Below are positions 10,875 to 21,220 of a DNA stretch of 64,000 nucleotides, in pieces. Position numbers and translations under genes: made by a program. The stretch is taken from the NCBI RefSeq assembly GCF_027409185.1, contig NC_084472.1:91280427-91344426 (forward strand), in the 5' to 3' direction. The notes under the pieces were generated by a model. That model was given only the letters and a program-made list of their open reading frames with translations, was not told the origin of the DNA and made no database searches. Position 1 is the stretch's first letter, and each line of letters opens with the position of its first letter. This stretch comes from Cynocephalus volans (Eukaryota; Chordata; Mammalia; Dermoptera; Cynocephalidae).

Positions 10875-11800
10875 AATGGGCCTCAGAATATACCACCCCA
10901 AAACATGACTATAGGGGACCAGAATATGCCCCCCCCATATGCCTCGTCTGCACAAAGATTATTTTGAGCTGGTTATTTTGAGAAGCTGCAGACACAGAAG
11001 AAGCTTTGAAATAGAGTAGAAGTTATCCTTTTGTAAGAGAAATTTACAACTATGAAGGAAATCTCCATTTGTAAGGGAGCCTTCCCCCTTGCACCAGGAA
11101 GAAAAGGGCAGCTAAATCTCTAGACTCTTAAACAATGGAGAAGGCACTGACTGAAATCTGCATAGCAAACCTTACCCTTTTTTACCTTACTTTTCCTAAT
11201 CATCTCATTGTAACTGGCCTTTACCAACATGCTTCCTTCTTTGTTTCAGCAAAACATGGTATGTATGCCCGAAGGTTAAACTCCCTACCCCTCTGAGATC
11301 TATTCCAGAGATTTACTCATCTCTCTGGGTGATCACCCATGTACACATTAATATTAATACATATTAATAAACTCCTGTATGTTTTTCTTTTGTTACAGGG
11401 AATCTTGGTAGAGAGAAAATTACTTTTCCTCCCTGATAGGTTCTGGGATGTGACCGGTGCCATCTTGGATGTGACCAGTGCCATCTTGGGTGTGACCAGC
11501 ACTATTTTACACACACTCAGCACAAAATGGCCACCAGCCTTTCCCTTACATGAAACCTCGTGGTTTCTGAGAAATAGAAACTCCTCCACACCAGCACCAA
11601 ACCCCTTCCTGATTACATCGGCCATCCTTACAGTCTATAGAAGCTCTCCCACCCCCAGGACTGGTGCTGTCCTCCATTTTGAGGGCAGCCCCGGCTGCTA
11701 TCCATTTTGAGCATAGCCCAGCAGATTTCTTTTTTCCTTTAATAAAGCTTGATCGGTTCCTGGCGTCTTGGCTCACTTTCTTTCACTCCCCTACAGGAGT
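10875..11800 (+). mobile_element. ERV LTR-like element split by a solo LTR
   Basis: From about 10875 (TGGGCCTCAGAATATACCAC) to 11433, ending with AATAAACTCCTGTATG near 11367 and TTTTCCTCCC. It continues with CTACAGGAGT after the nested insertion at 11434-11785. It has the layout of a class I LTR (U3, polyadenylation signal, short U5). The family is not assigned. Confidence 0.5.
11434..11785 (+). mobile_element. Class I solo LTR with 5-bp target duplication
   Basis: A 352-bp TG...CA element (TGATAGGTTC ... TTTCTTTCA) flanked by CTCCC at 11429-11433 and 11786-11790. AATAAA is at 11741-11746, about 40 bases from the end. Near the left end a unit of about 21 bases, GATGTGACCRGTGCCATCTTG-like, is repeated three times (about 11447-11507). 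Confidence 0.75.
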
Positions 11801-12179
11801 AAGTGTGTGTTCCTCTGGGATGATGAATGTGTCTATCTCAAGGAAGAGTACCATGCTGTGGGCAGAGATGGAGCTTCTGAAAGAAAGCAGTGACAGTCTT
11901 GCTCCTCCTGCCTTACCAGGCCCTCACCCTGTCCCCTCACCTAGAGCCACTGAAAATGAAGGAACTATCCTTCAAAAATCTGCTGAAGTACTCCTCAATG
12001 CTGTGGGGTGAGAAAGCAGCTCTGTGGGGAGGGGAGGATAGAAAACAATCTCTTTTTCTTCCAGTCCAAAGAACATGCATTCCCAGTGGAAAAGGAAGCC
12101 AGCTCCTTATCCATGCATAATCCTCTGAGAGCGACTAGGGCTGTGATTATAACAGATTTCTCTGTCAGCCAAAACTTGA

Positions 12180-12845
12180 CTCTCAGCAAGGTACGTATTA
12201 GTCCTCATGGCCAGTGTTGGGCTGGTTTACCTGCCCATAATCCTGCCGACTGGGCCAATTGTCAAGCTGTGGCTGGGTCTGGAGCTCACAGACTCCTCAA
12301 GCCCATTGTCCAGACTGGGTCACAAACCCTTCACACACCAGGCTGGGTCCCCAGACCCCTAACATGCAGGTGTATGAGCTAGATAACCAGCAAAAAGGTC
12401 CTTGGAGCCATAGGTTTGAAAGCATGGCCACGCACAGTGGATGCCCCAGGCCATAGATGCCAGCCAGGTTGCAGCACCAGGCATGCACACTAACTCCACC
12501 CACACACAACTTATTTACAAAGAATGCATCACACCACCCCCAACCAGACCTAAGGCGAGGAGGCCTGATCAAACTATTCTATTTTCCCAACAGCCAGTAT
12601 CAGCACAGCTAGGCTAAGCAACTTGCCATTGCCTACTCGCTTGCCTTTTAAGAAAAACCGGAATTTGTACAAAACAGATTATTATGCAAAAACGATCACC
12701 CAATGCCCTTCCTCTAAGTCAAACCTTATAAAACCTTTTTAGTCTGTACAGGGGTGGGAGCTGATCTGATTCAGTCTCTCCTCCATGTTGGTGGAATAAA
12801 GCTGTTTGGCTGAAATGGCACCGGCCTCAGGTCTCTCTTCTCCAT
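12180..12845 (+). mobile_element. ERV LTR (plus) split by a minus-strand LTR
   Basis: The right part, 12593-12845, carries TTATAAAACC near 12727, AATAAA near 12795 and the end CTTCTCCATTTCA, a typical LTR promoter-to-U5 layout. The left part ends at GGGCCAAT (12252-12259). The two are separated by the minus-strand LTR at 12260-12592, with near-identical GCCAAT/GCCAGT at the junctions. Confidence 0.5.
12260..12592 (-). mobile_element. Solo LTR, family W copy A
   Basis: A minus-strand TG...CA element beginning TGTTGGGAAAATAG at 12592 and ending AGCTTGACA at 12260. Flanks GCCAAT and GCCAGT give a possible 6-bp duplication with one change. A shared block (CTCCAAGGACC ... ACCTGCATG ... GACCCAGTCTG) ties it to the copy at 13449-13782. 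Confidence 0.55.
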
Positions 12846-12934
12846 TTCACCAAACCTAACCGTATGTCCCTGCAATGTAAAGCAGAAACAATTGATTTAG
12901 ACAAGGTGAGTCTTAAGTGATTTAAAAATATTTT

Positions 12935-13030
12935 TACACATGATCTCATTTAATCTTCATTGCAGTCTTATGAGAAGGGGATGGATATCCTCAATTAAAT
13001 TATGGAGCTAGAATTCTGACTTAACTGGCT
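12935..13030 (-). repeat. MIR SINE fragment
   Basis: ATGATCTCATTTAATCTTCA and the following GGAGCTAGAATTCTGA are MIR-type wording in reverse orientation. Old and short. Confidence 0.5.
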
Positions 13031-13448
13031 TAGCAAGGAGGGGCTTATTAAAGACAAGTAATCTTTGAGACTATAAGAAAAGGCAGCTGATAACATATGC
13101 TTTCAGATCCTAAGCCTTAATAAAAGGGAGTGTTAAATAAATTTTTCCCAAAATCAAAATTTGCAAGACAAAGTCTATAGAGAATGCCATTTTACCCAGT
13201 GTGGGCTCAACGTCCAATAGCATCAGCAGACCTGGTGCATCAGCCTCTAGATAAATTCAGTAAGAGAGCACAGTCTCAGGAGTGTTGTGTATTATTTTGT
13301 TGAGGACAGGGGTAGGGAAACTGTCTTTTTGCCAGATTCAAAATGTGCATATTTCAAATTTACTTACCAACATCTATAGTTTAGGTAAATATTCCCTACA
13401 ATCTCAGGCGGAAAAAATGTAGAAATTCTTCCCAAGGAATTGAGAGCT

Positions 13449-13782
13449 TGTAAAGCTAGGGCTAAGGCTCAAAGACCCCTCCAGCCCGTTGTACAGACTG
13501 GGTCCCAAACCCTCCACATGCAGGTCTACAAGCTAGGTAATCGGAAAAGGTCTTTGGAGCCGTTAGTGAAGAAATAATAGGCTTTATTCAGAGCTAGGAG
13601 CAGCCGACCTCAAGTGTGTCTTCCCAGAGTGTCCTCTTAAAGCTTCCCGCATCTGCACCGTTAGTCCTTTATAATTCAAAAAAACCACCTGGAAGCACAT
13701 GCGCAATCATACCTCAGATGCGCAGCAAGACCCCAAACATCTGAGGGGCCCTGACCATTTTTTTTCTTATATTTTTCCAACA
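13449..13782 (-). mobile_element. Solo LTR, family W copy B
   Basis: A minus-strand TG...CA element beginning TGTTGGAAAAATATAAG at 13782 and ending at 13449. A sense-strand AATAAA lies near 13580 (GAATAAAGCC). It shares its U5 half with copy A. Flanks GAGCT and GGGCT suggest a 5-bp duplication with one mismatch. Confidence 0.55.
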
Positions 13783-13789
13783 GGGCTTC

Positions 13790-14286
13790 ATCTATTTTAG
13801 AGGAAGAGGCTGTTAGCATGCTATGGTCTGAATAAATACATGTAATTTTTGATTAAGGTAATCATCAATGAAATAAATTATAACTACACAAATAAAAATA
13901 GTAATGACACTTTTTAAGTGTAGCTCTGCTTATTACAAGAAAAAGAATTATCTGAAACCTTGTGAAACCCTGTGGACTATTCTATCCATGCAAACTCCTC
14001 CTCCACTCCCTACTGTGGAAATCAAAACACACCTGCTCCATGGCAAACATAGACGCAAACTCCACACTATCGGCCTAAGGATAGTGACCAGCTTATTCGT
14101 GGCCATGGTCCACAGTTACCAGTAGCTTGGGCATATAGATTTATCTCCTGGAATGGCCAGGCACCCCCACATTATTCTGGGTCCTCCTGCACAGGCCTGG
14201 GGTACTTAAGCCTGCACAGGTGCCTGTATCCTGGTCTGCAGGTGTGTTAGGATCCTATGAAGCCACTGGGCATGCTTCTGCTAAGG
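13790..14286. other. No gene seen
   Basis: AT-rich on the left and mixed on the right. No repeat or coding sequence is recognised. Confidence 0.3.
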
Positions 14287-14444
14287 CAGTGGTTCTCATA
14301 CTTTTTGCACGCATCAAGATCTCTTGGACGACTTGTTAAATTGTAGATGGCTGGGCCCCACTCCCAGCATCTCTAATATTTGCATTGCTGGTGCACATGC
14401 TGCTGGTCCAGGAATCGCACCTTGGGAACCATGGAATTAAAGAG
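14287..14444 (+). mobile_element. MER5A-like hAT MITE
   Basis: Begins CAGTGGTTCTCATACTTTTT, continues GGGCCCCACTCCCAGCATCT and ends CTTGGGAACCATGG, the layout of the non-autonomous hAT-Charlie element MER5A with its inverted ends. It is shorter than the consensus, so an internal part is missing. Confidence 0.75.
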
Positions 14445-15655
14445 TTTGGCTACCTATTTATCTCTTACTTCATTTTCTGAATCTAGTTGCAGAAGAAAAG
14501 TGTTTGTCCCGTTGCCTATTGTAGCGCATGCTTGTCACATGAACGAGTGACACAGTTACATCACAGATTCCTGCAACCAGCTTCCTGATGGCAGAGTTAG
14601 TGATCCCCTCCACCTGCCAGACTGCTGGGACTGCCAGGCTGGATACCTCCATCTGCAAGCAACTCCCTCCCTTACTCCAGCGTGCCTTACAAATATTGCC
14701 GTTTCCCATATGTGTCAAAATGTGGAAAGTTGAGAAGGACTGTGTTAAATAATCAACACTGTTATAACTAGGGGCATACTGGATTATATATCTTGCTAAC
14801 CTATAAGTTATCATGACTTTACACTAAACTGTTCTGTTTCTCATAAAGAATAATGCAAGTTTTCTTTTGTGTTTGCTCTTTGTTCTGTTTTTGCATTTCT
14901 TTGTTTTATTTTTCTGGCTGTGTTTACAGAATGTATGAACTCTGGGTGGCACCATTTCCTCCACGCCTTTTCATATATCATCATAGCGAGTGATGAGTCA
15001 TGCTAAGAACACCTACATTCTCTGAGCATTAAAACAGCACAATGCAAGAGGGCAAACAGGTTCACACCACACCTTCACCCAGATTTGTCTCATTCCTGGA
15101 ACAGTCAGTGGCATGTTGAATTTGATTGGATGCTTGTTTACCATCTTCTGATCTAATATTTTCCCCAGAATTTTTATTAAATCTTAAGGACTTTAATATA
15201 AGCACTGAACTCAATGCTCACAGATGGTATTGAGGACCTATGGACCTTTTCATCATTTAAATCTCTCTATTAGTGAAATCTTGAATTGCAGTACTCTTCC
15301 TCCTCACAGCTGTCTCATGCCGTCTTCTCTTTCCTCCTTCCCTAAAATCTTTAATCCACTCCACTTTTCCTTAATGTTTTGGCTTTTGCCTGACTACACC
15401 TTCTTGCCTGCCCCATAGTACATCACCTGGACTACTATATCACCAGCACCTTCGGCCCCCTCGGCCCCTCACATACATCTCTGTATTTTCTCAGGACACA
15501 TCTGATGGAGATCAAGCCTGCAATCACTGCAAGTGCTGCAGAAAGCAGGTGAAGAGCTTATTAAACCTGTCACATTTTTGGTATCCACCATCGAGTGGGC
15601 CTTCTCCCCTTACTCCATTTCCTTGCTCGTGCTCAGCTTCTGTAGAGGAGAAAAT
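14445..15655. other. Unique-looking intergenic sequence
   Basis: No named repeat or gene is supported. A minus-strand frame at 14470-14814 (114 codons) has no recognisable domain, and I treat it as chance. Confidence 0.3.
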
Positions 15656-15659
15656 CTTT

Positions 15660-16670
15660 TTCTCACCCATCTCAAGGTTTGTGGCTGAGACTCCTGTAAC
15701 AAAAGACCAATTAACAAGGGAGAAGCATACAAATTTATTTAATTAAGTTTTATGTGACACTGGAGCCTTCAGAAATGAAGACTCAAAGAAAGAGGGAACA
15801 GCGTATATTTTTGTGCTTAGGTTTGATAAAGAATGAACAGTTCCAGAAAAGTATAATTGGAAATAAAGGGACATGATCTCATGGTAGCAGACTTGGAACT
15901 TAGCAAAGCTTGTTTGTTCAGATTCTTCTTGGTGTCTCCACATCTTCATTCCTTTACTCCAGGTATAGAAAGGAATGAGGGTCTTATGGCCTACTTTAGA
16001 GGAAGGTCAGATGTTGCTTTGCCCCACACAGATTTGTCACCCCCCTTCCCCTGGGTGACAGAGCCACAAAGGATTACTCAAAGCCCATCTCTTCTGAGCA
16101 GTGAGAAGCCCCAAAGTGCTTAACTTCCCTGGAACCCTCAAGTGAGAGGCATTCCTTCCTTGGGAAATTAACCCCGAATTGGGGTTTTCTTCCTGCATTT
16201 ATTCTTCAGACCAGGAAGTTACAGAAAGAGCACATAGGTGGGGTTATAGTTTATCAATATAGGAAACAAGTCAGTGAAACAAGTCAGATGACATTCCATT
16301 AGATAATTAAGTGATCTACCAACAAAAGCTTGATCTTAGCAAACATTCCTTCTTACAGCAATTTCCTATTATCTTTACATATCAATCAGTAACTAGTCTG
16401 TCTTTGAGCCAGCAACCGTGCTGTGTTAGAATTCTTTATCTTACACCAGAGACTTTATAGCCTGAGGAAAATTTCCTGTCCTCCTCAAGGTCAATATTCG
16501 AAATTGCACAGCTTTGGAAAACCAGGCCCTGTGAAGCACATTTGCTTTATAGTATATTCCAGTCATAGAATTGTTTGCTAGGATTTATGGCCTGCTTCAG
16601 GGGAAAATGATGGGAGAAGGTCAGAGAGGCCATCTCCTGCTGTTTGCTAAACATCAAGGTCCATATATAG
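15660..16670 (+). mobile_element. ERV LTR, family X copy 3, with nested LTR Y
   Basis: Shares AACAAAAGACCAATTAACAA (15700), GTTTTATGTGACACTGGAGC (15747) and TTCAGATTCTTCTTGGTGTC (15917) with the other X copies. It is interrupted at about 16030-16565 by an LTR Y copy in the opposite orientation and resumes with ATTTATGGCCTGCTTCAGGG (16581). Confidence 0.55.
16030..16565 (-). mobile_element. ERV LTR, family Y copy 1
   Basis: The reverse complement is collinear with the LTRs at 50482-51111 and 53293-53912. It shares GGGTGACAGAG, CTCAAAGCCCATCTCTTCTG, GAGAGGCATTCC and, at the other end, GGCCCTGTGAA..CATTTGCTTTAT. A sense-strand AATAAA-like signal lies near 16200. Nested in LTR X copy 3, so it is younger. 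Confidence 0.65.
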
Positions 16671-16679
16671 GGGAAGCGT

Positions 16680-17930
16680 GACCTGAACCCCATCACTTCC
16701 TTTCCTACTTACATCTTGACAGTTATGCCGCATCTTCACATGATTATCAGGTCCACAGCTCCTCTTTTCCTGGAGATGGCACTGTCTTCACACACACAAA
16801 AAGAAATCACCAAATCAGAACTCCAACTTCAGAATTCCTCCTCCACTTCTAAATGTCAAATATTGGTGTTCTGCACCCATGTTCTCCTTTTACCCCTTAT
16901 ACTCACACGGTTCCTTCCACGGTTCACCCACCTGTGCTCTTATCATCCTCCAAAATAATATCAATTATCCTTTTTTTCTCTTCTCTACTGGTTTGCTCTC
17001 CTCAGGCTGTGAATTTGCTTATGTCTCTATGAATAATTCTTTCTCAATCCCATGTCAACTTCTACTCCAACCTCTTTCTTACCTTCCCTTCAAAAAAGGC
17101 ACTTAAATATTTAATCCATCATCTTTACCCACTTACTTATTTTATGCTTTCATTACTATATTTTTTACTGTGTTTTCACCCTCATTATTTTTCTGATGCT
17201 CTTTTGCAACTGTTGTAAATGATCCTCTAATAGCCAAATCCCTCCTTGATTCACTCATTATGGAAGGTTTGTTACTTATTAAGCATCTACCATTTCCACT
17301 ACTGTCCCAATATTGGTAGCATAACAATGAACAGACAGAAATGGCCTGTGCCTTTATGGAGAATAAAGTCTTGGTAAAGAAAGCAACAAAATAGCCAATT
17401 ACAGTACAGTGTGATAAGCGCCATGGTGGAGAAAAGGTTGAGAAACTGTAGGAACATGGAAGAGGGAAGCCTTTAAGTCACATAAACCCTTTGGCATTTA
17501 GTTCTTATATTGTTCTCCCCTCTGACAGCTATGACACTACTATGCCCTCAGACTTCTCCTACCTCTCCTACTTGGTTTCATTTTTTTCAGTCTTCTTTTT
17601 CCCCAAATACCTTTGAAATAATTGTGTTGCACAGGATTTTGTCATTTGCACATTCTTTCTCATTCTAGAGGTTATCCCTGAACATGTTCATCTGCTTAAA
17701 AATCCAGTGAAACTGAAATCTGTCTCTAGCCCAAAAATATTCAATTGTACACTTGGATATACAATGAGATCCTGAAACACAGAAGATTCAAGAACAGAAT
17801 TCATTATGTTTTCTCCAAATCCTTTCCCTCTTATATTTCCTACTCCGGTTAACAAGATTTTCACCTACTTATTTGGCTCAACTCAGAAGACTGAGTCAAC
17901 CTGTATTTTTTCCCTTTTACTTATTCTTTC
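16680..17930. other. Intergenic, with a possible L2 fragment
   Basis: 17310-17475 (AACAATGAACAGACAGAAAT ... GTGTGATAAGCGCCATGGTG) has the wording of an L2 3' region. The rest is pyrimidine-rich with no coding evidence. Confidence 0.35.
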
Positions 17931-17939
17931 CTTCATTCA

Positions 17940-18955
17940 AAGGCAGCAGCATTTAATGGTTAAAGGCACATAGTCTAAAGCCAGATGGTGTGGATTTAAA
18001 TCATGTCTACTATTTGCTAGAAGGGTGCCCTGAGGCAAATTACTAAACATCTCTATGACTCAGTTTTCTCATCTGAGAAGTGTGTAATAAAGAACTTGGT
18101 TAGTCTTTGTCCCCAGGTATTGGTATGTAATCTCTAAACCCTTAGAATTTTCCAAGTGATAGGAGTGACTTTGTTATTCCTGGTGGGCTCCGTGGACCAC
18201 ACCTGATAGTTTATGCTAACAAGATGATTTGGAATGGAGGTTGGCCATTCCAGAAAAAATAATTATGTGATTAGAGGGTTGGGGCTTTGAGCCACATTAT
18301 GGTAGCCTGACCTCTGAGGGGGTGGGGATGGGGCTGAAGATTGAGATAGATGGGCAATGATTCACTCAATCATACCTACATAATGGGACCCCAATAAAAA
18401 CTCTGGACACTGAAACTCAGGTGAGCTTCCTTGACTGGCAATTTTCTGTATTGTCTTACATTGATGTGCTGGGAGGGTAGTGTGTCCCTTAGAACAATGA
18501 AAGGTTTGCACTTAGAACTCTCTTAGACCTTCCCCTGTGCATTTCTCCTTTTAGCTACTTCTGAATTGTATACTTTTGTTATAATAAAATTACAATTTTA
18601 AGTATAGTGCCTTCCTGAGTTCTGTGAGTTGTTCTAGGAAATTATTGAACATCAGGAAGTCTGTAGGGACTCCTGAATTTGTAGCCAGCTGGTTAAAATC
18701 CCCTTTAGGTCTAATTTGTAGCCAGCTGGTTAAAATCCTGTGGAGTTCCAAACTTGCAGCTGGTGTCTAAAGTGAGGGCAGTCTTGAGAGCTGTGCCCTT
18801 AACCTGTAATTTGGCCTAACTCTGGATAATAATAGGACAATAATAACACCTACTTCATATGGTTACTGTAAGGATTAAATGAGTTAATACAGATAAAGTC
18901 CTTGAATAGTGAATGCCATAACAAGTACCAAATCAATATTAGCAATTTTTAGATT
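17940..18955 (+). repeat. MIR SINE split by an LTR
   Basis: The left part, 17940-18095, contains MIR-type GCCAGATGGTGTGGATTTAA and CTCAGTTTTCTCATCTGAGA. The right part, 18826-18955, contains ATAATAACACCTACTTCATA and GGATTAAATGAGTTAATACA, the next MIR block in order. The element was opened by the LTR at about 18096-18825. Confidence 0.65.
18096..18825 (+). mobile_element. ERVL-class LTR inside the MIR
   Basis: Contains the LTR-type run GATAGGAGTGACTTTGTTAT, then CCCCAATAAAAACTCTGGAC near 18391 and a second AATAAAATT near 18583. Near the right end a block of about 36 bases starting AATTTGTAGCCAGCTGGTTA is tandemly duplicated (about 18674-18740). The layout recalls old ERVL-class LTRs. The family is not fixed. 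Confidence 0.5.
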
Positions 18956-19115
18956 TATTACCTCGCATTAGTATGAGATTCATAGATTAACATGACAGTT
19001 TAGAATAAAAGAGCCCATACACAAGGGGATTCCATACCCACAAGTTTTCTCAGTGGGCCTCCACTGGGTGTTCATGGAAAGATTAGGCACATGACAGAAA
19101 ATCAGAGAGGGAGAG

Positions 19116-19468
19116 TGACAGAGTTTGGATGTGTCATCCCCTCCAAAACTCATGTGGAAATTTGATATCCAATGTGGCAGTGTTGGAAACTGATTGAGTC
19201 ATGGGGGCAGATCCCTCATGAATGGATTAATGCTCTCCCTGGGTGAGGGGGGATTAATGAGTGAGATCTCACTTTATTCGTTCCCACGAGAGCTCGTTGC
19301 TTAAAAAGACCCTGGCACCTTCTCTCTCTCTCTCTTGCTTCCTCTCACCATGTGATATGCTTGTACCTGCCAGCTGCTGCCACTTTCTGCCATGAGTAGA
19401 AGCAGGCTGAGGCCCAAACCAGATGCAGCTGTCCCAGAATCATAAGCCAAATAAACCTGTCTTCTTTA
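19116..19468 (+). mobile_element. MaLR LTR (MST/MLT1-like), 3' end cut off
   Basis: Begins TGACAGAGTTTGGATGTGTC and has TCATGGGGGCAGATCCCTCA, CACCATGTGATATGC and GCCAAATAAACCTGTCTTCT, the order seen in MST/THE-type MaLR LTRs. It stops abruptly at CTTTA (19468) where the L1 sequence begins. The normal LTR tail is missing and is not seen on the far side of the L1. Confidence 0.7.
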
Positions 19469-21030
19469 CCTGGTTTTGGTATCAGGATGATGTTTGCTTC
19501 ATAGAATGAGTTTGGGAGATTTGCGTCTGTTTCAATCTTTTGGAATAGTTTGTAAAGAATCAGTGTCAATTCCTCTTTGAATGTTTGGTAAAATTCTACT
19601 GTGAATCCATCTGGTCCTGGGCTTTTCTTTGTTGGGAGCCTTCTGATAACAGCTTCAATCTCCTTTATTGTTATTGGTCGGTTCAGATTTTCTACATCTT
19701 CACGGTTCAGTTTTGGGAGCTTGTGTGTGTCCAGAAATTTATCCATTTCCTCCAGACTTTCAAATTTGTTGGCATATAGTTGTTTATAGTAGTCTCGAAT
19801 GATTCCTTGTATTTCAGATGAATCAGTTGTAATATCACCTTTTTCATTTCTAATTTTTGTTATTTGAATCTTCTCTCTTCTTTTTTTTGTTAGCCATGCT
19901 AATGGTTTGTCAATTTTATTTATCTTTTCAAAAAACCAACTTTTTGATTCATTGATCTTTTGTATTGTTTTTTGGGTTTCAATTTCATTAAGTCCTGCTC
20001 TGATCTTAATGATTTCTTTCCATCTGCTAACTTTAGGTTTCGATTGTTCTTGTTTTTCTAGTTCTTTAAGGTGAAATGTTAGGTTGTTCACTTGCCATCT
20101 TTCCATTCTTCTGAGGTGAGCATTTAATGCAATAAATTTCCCCCTTAATACTGCTTTTGCAGTATCCCACAGGTTTGGGTATGATGTATCATTATTTTCA
20201 TTAGTTTCAATAAATTTTTTGATTTCCTGCTTGATTTCTTCTTGGACCCATATGTCATTAAGTAGAATGCTGTTTAATTTCCATGTGTTTGTATAGTTTC
20301 CAGAATTTCGTTTGTCATTGATTTCTAATTTTAATCCATTGTGGTCTGAGAAAATACATGGGATAATTCCAATTTTTTTGAATTTGTTGAGACTTGATTT
20401 GTGACCTAATATGTGATCTATCCTGGAGAATGATCCATGTGCTGATGAGAAGAATGAATATTCTGAGGTTGTTGGATGGAATATTCTGTAGATATCTGCC
20501 AAGTCCAATTGGTCTAGGGTATTGTTTAGATCTTGTGTTTCTCTGCTGATTCTTTGCCTACATGATCTGTCCAATAATGACAGTGGGGTGTTCAGGTCCC
20601 CTGCTATTATGGTATTAGTGTCTATTTCCTTCTTTAGGTCTAATAGAGTTTGTTTTATAAATCTGGCTGCTCCAACATTGGGTGCGTACATATTTATGAT
20701 TGTTATGTCTTCTTGATGGATCAGTCCTTTTATCATTAAGTAGTGTCCCTCATTGTCTCTTTTTATGGTTTTTAGTTTAAAGTCTATTTTGTCAGATATA
20801 AGAATAGCTACTCCAGCTCGTTTTTCCTTTCTGTTTGCATGGTAAATTATTTTCCATCCTTTCACTCTTAGTCTATGTGAGTCTTTACGGGTGAGGTGGG
20901 TCTCTTGTAGGCAGCATATAGTTGGGTCCTCCTTTTTAATCCAGTCAGCCAGTCTGTGTCTTTTGACTGGGGAATTTAAGTCTTTTACATTAAGAGTTGT
21001 TATTGAAAGGTGTTGATTTATTCCTAGCAT
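19464..21030 (-). pseudogene. ORF2: L1 ORF2, endonuclease half only
   Basis: ORF2p is the endonuclease/reverse transcriptase that performs target-primed reverse transcription. The frame opens with the APE-type endonuclease (residues 1 to about 240), whose expected acidic and His positions are visible: [23 protein letters not shown] and [10 protein letters not shown]. The linker follows, then the Z region and the RT entry ([31 protein letters not shown]). After about residue 523 the frame runs out of L1 into the MaLR LTR and adds about 37 unrelated residues before a stop at 19345. The RT catalytic FADD and Cys-rich regions are absent. A readable endonuclease-only protein of 561 residues would result if it were expressed. 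Confidence 0.9.
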
Positions 21031-21220
21031 TTTATTGATTATTATTTGGTTGTCTTAGGTGTCTTTTGTTCCTTGCTTTCTGATTTACTGTTTGTTTTCT
21101 GTGTTTGTTTTTTCCTTAGGTTGTAGATAGCCTTTTTGTTTGTTTGTTTTCTCTTCATGAATGCCATTTTTATTATACTAGTGGGTTTTGATTTTTCTTG
21201 GGTTTTTATGGCAGAGGTAG

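Noticed and set aside
11339..11710. A 123-codon plus-strand frame
   Set aside because: It crosses the junction of two unrelated LTRs and has no domain.
12150..12195. An exon end with a splice donor (AGCAAGGTACGTATTAG)
   Set aside because: The motif is good, but the upstream sequence has no conserved protein or acceptor pairing that I can support.
12008..12382. A 124-codon plus-strand frame
   Set aside because: It runs from unique sequence into two LTRs; no homology or splice context.
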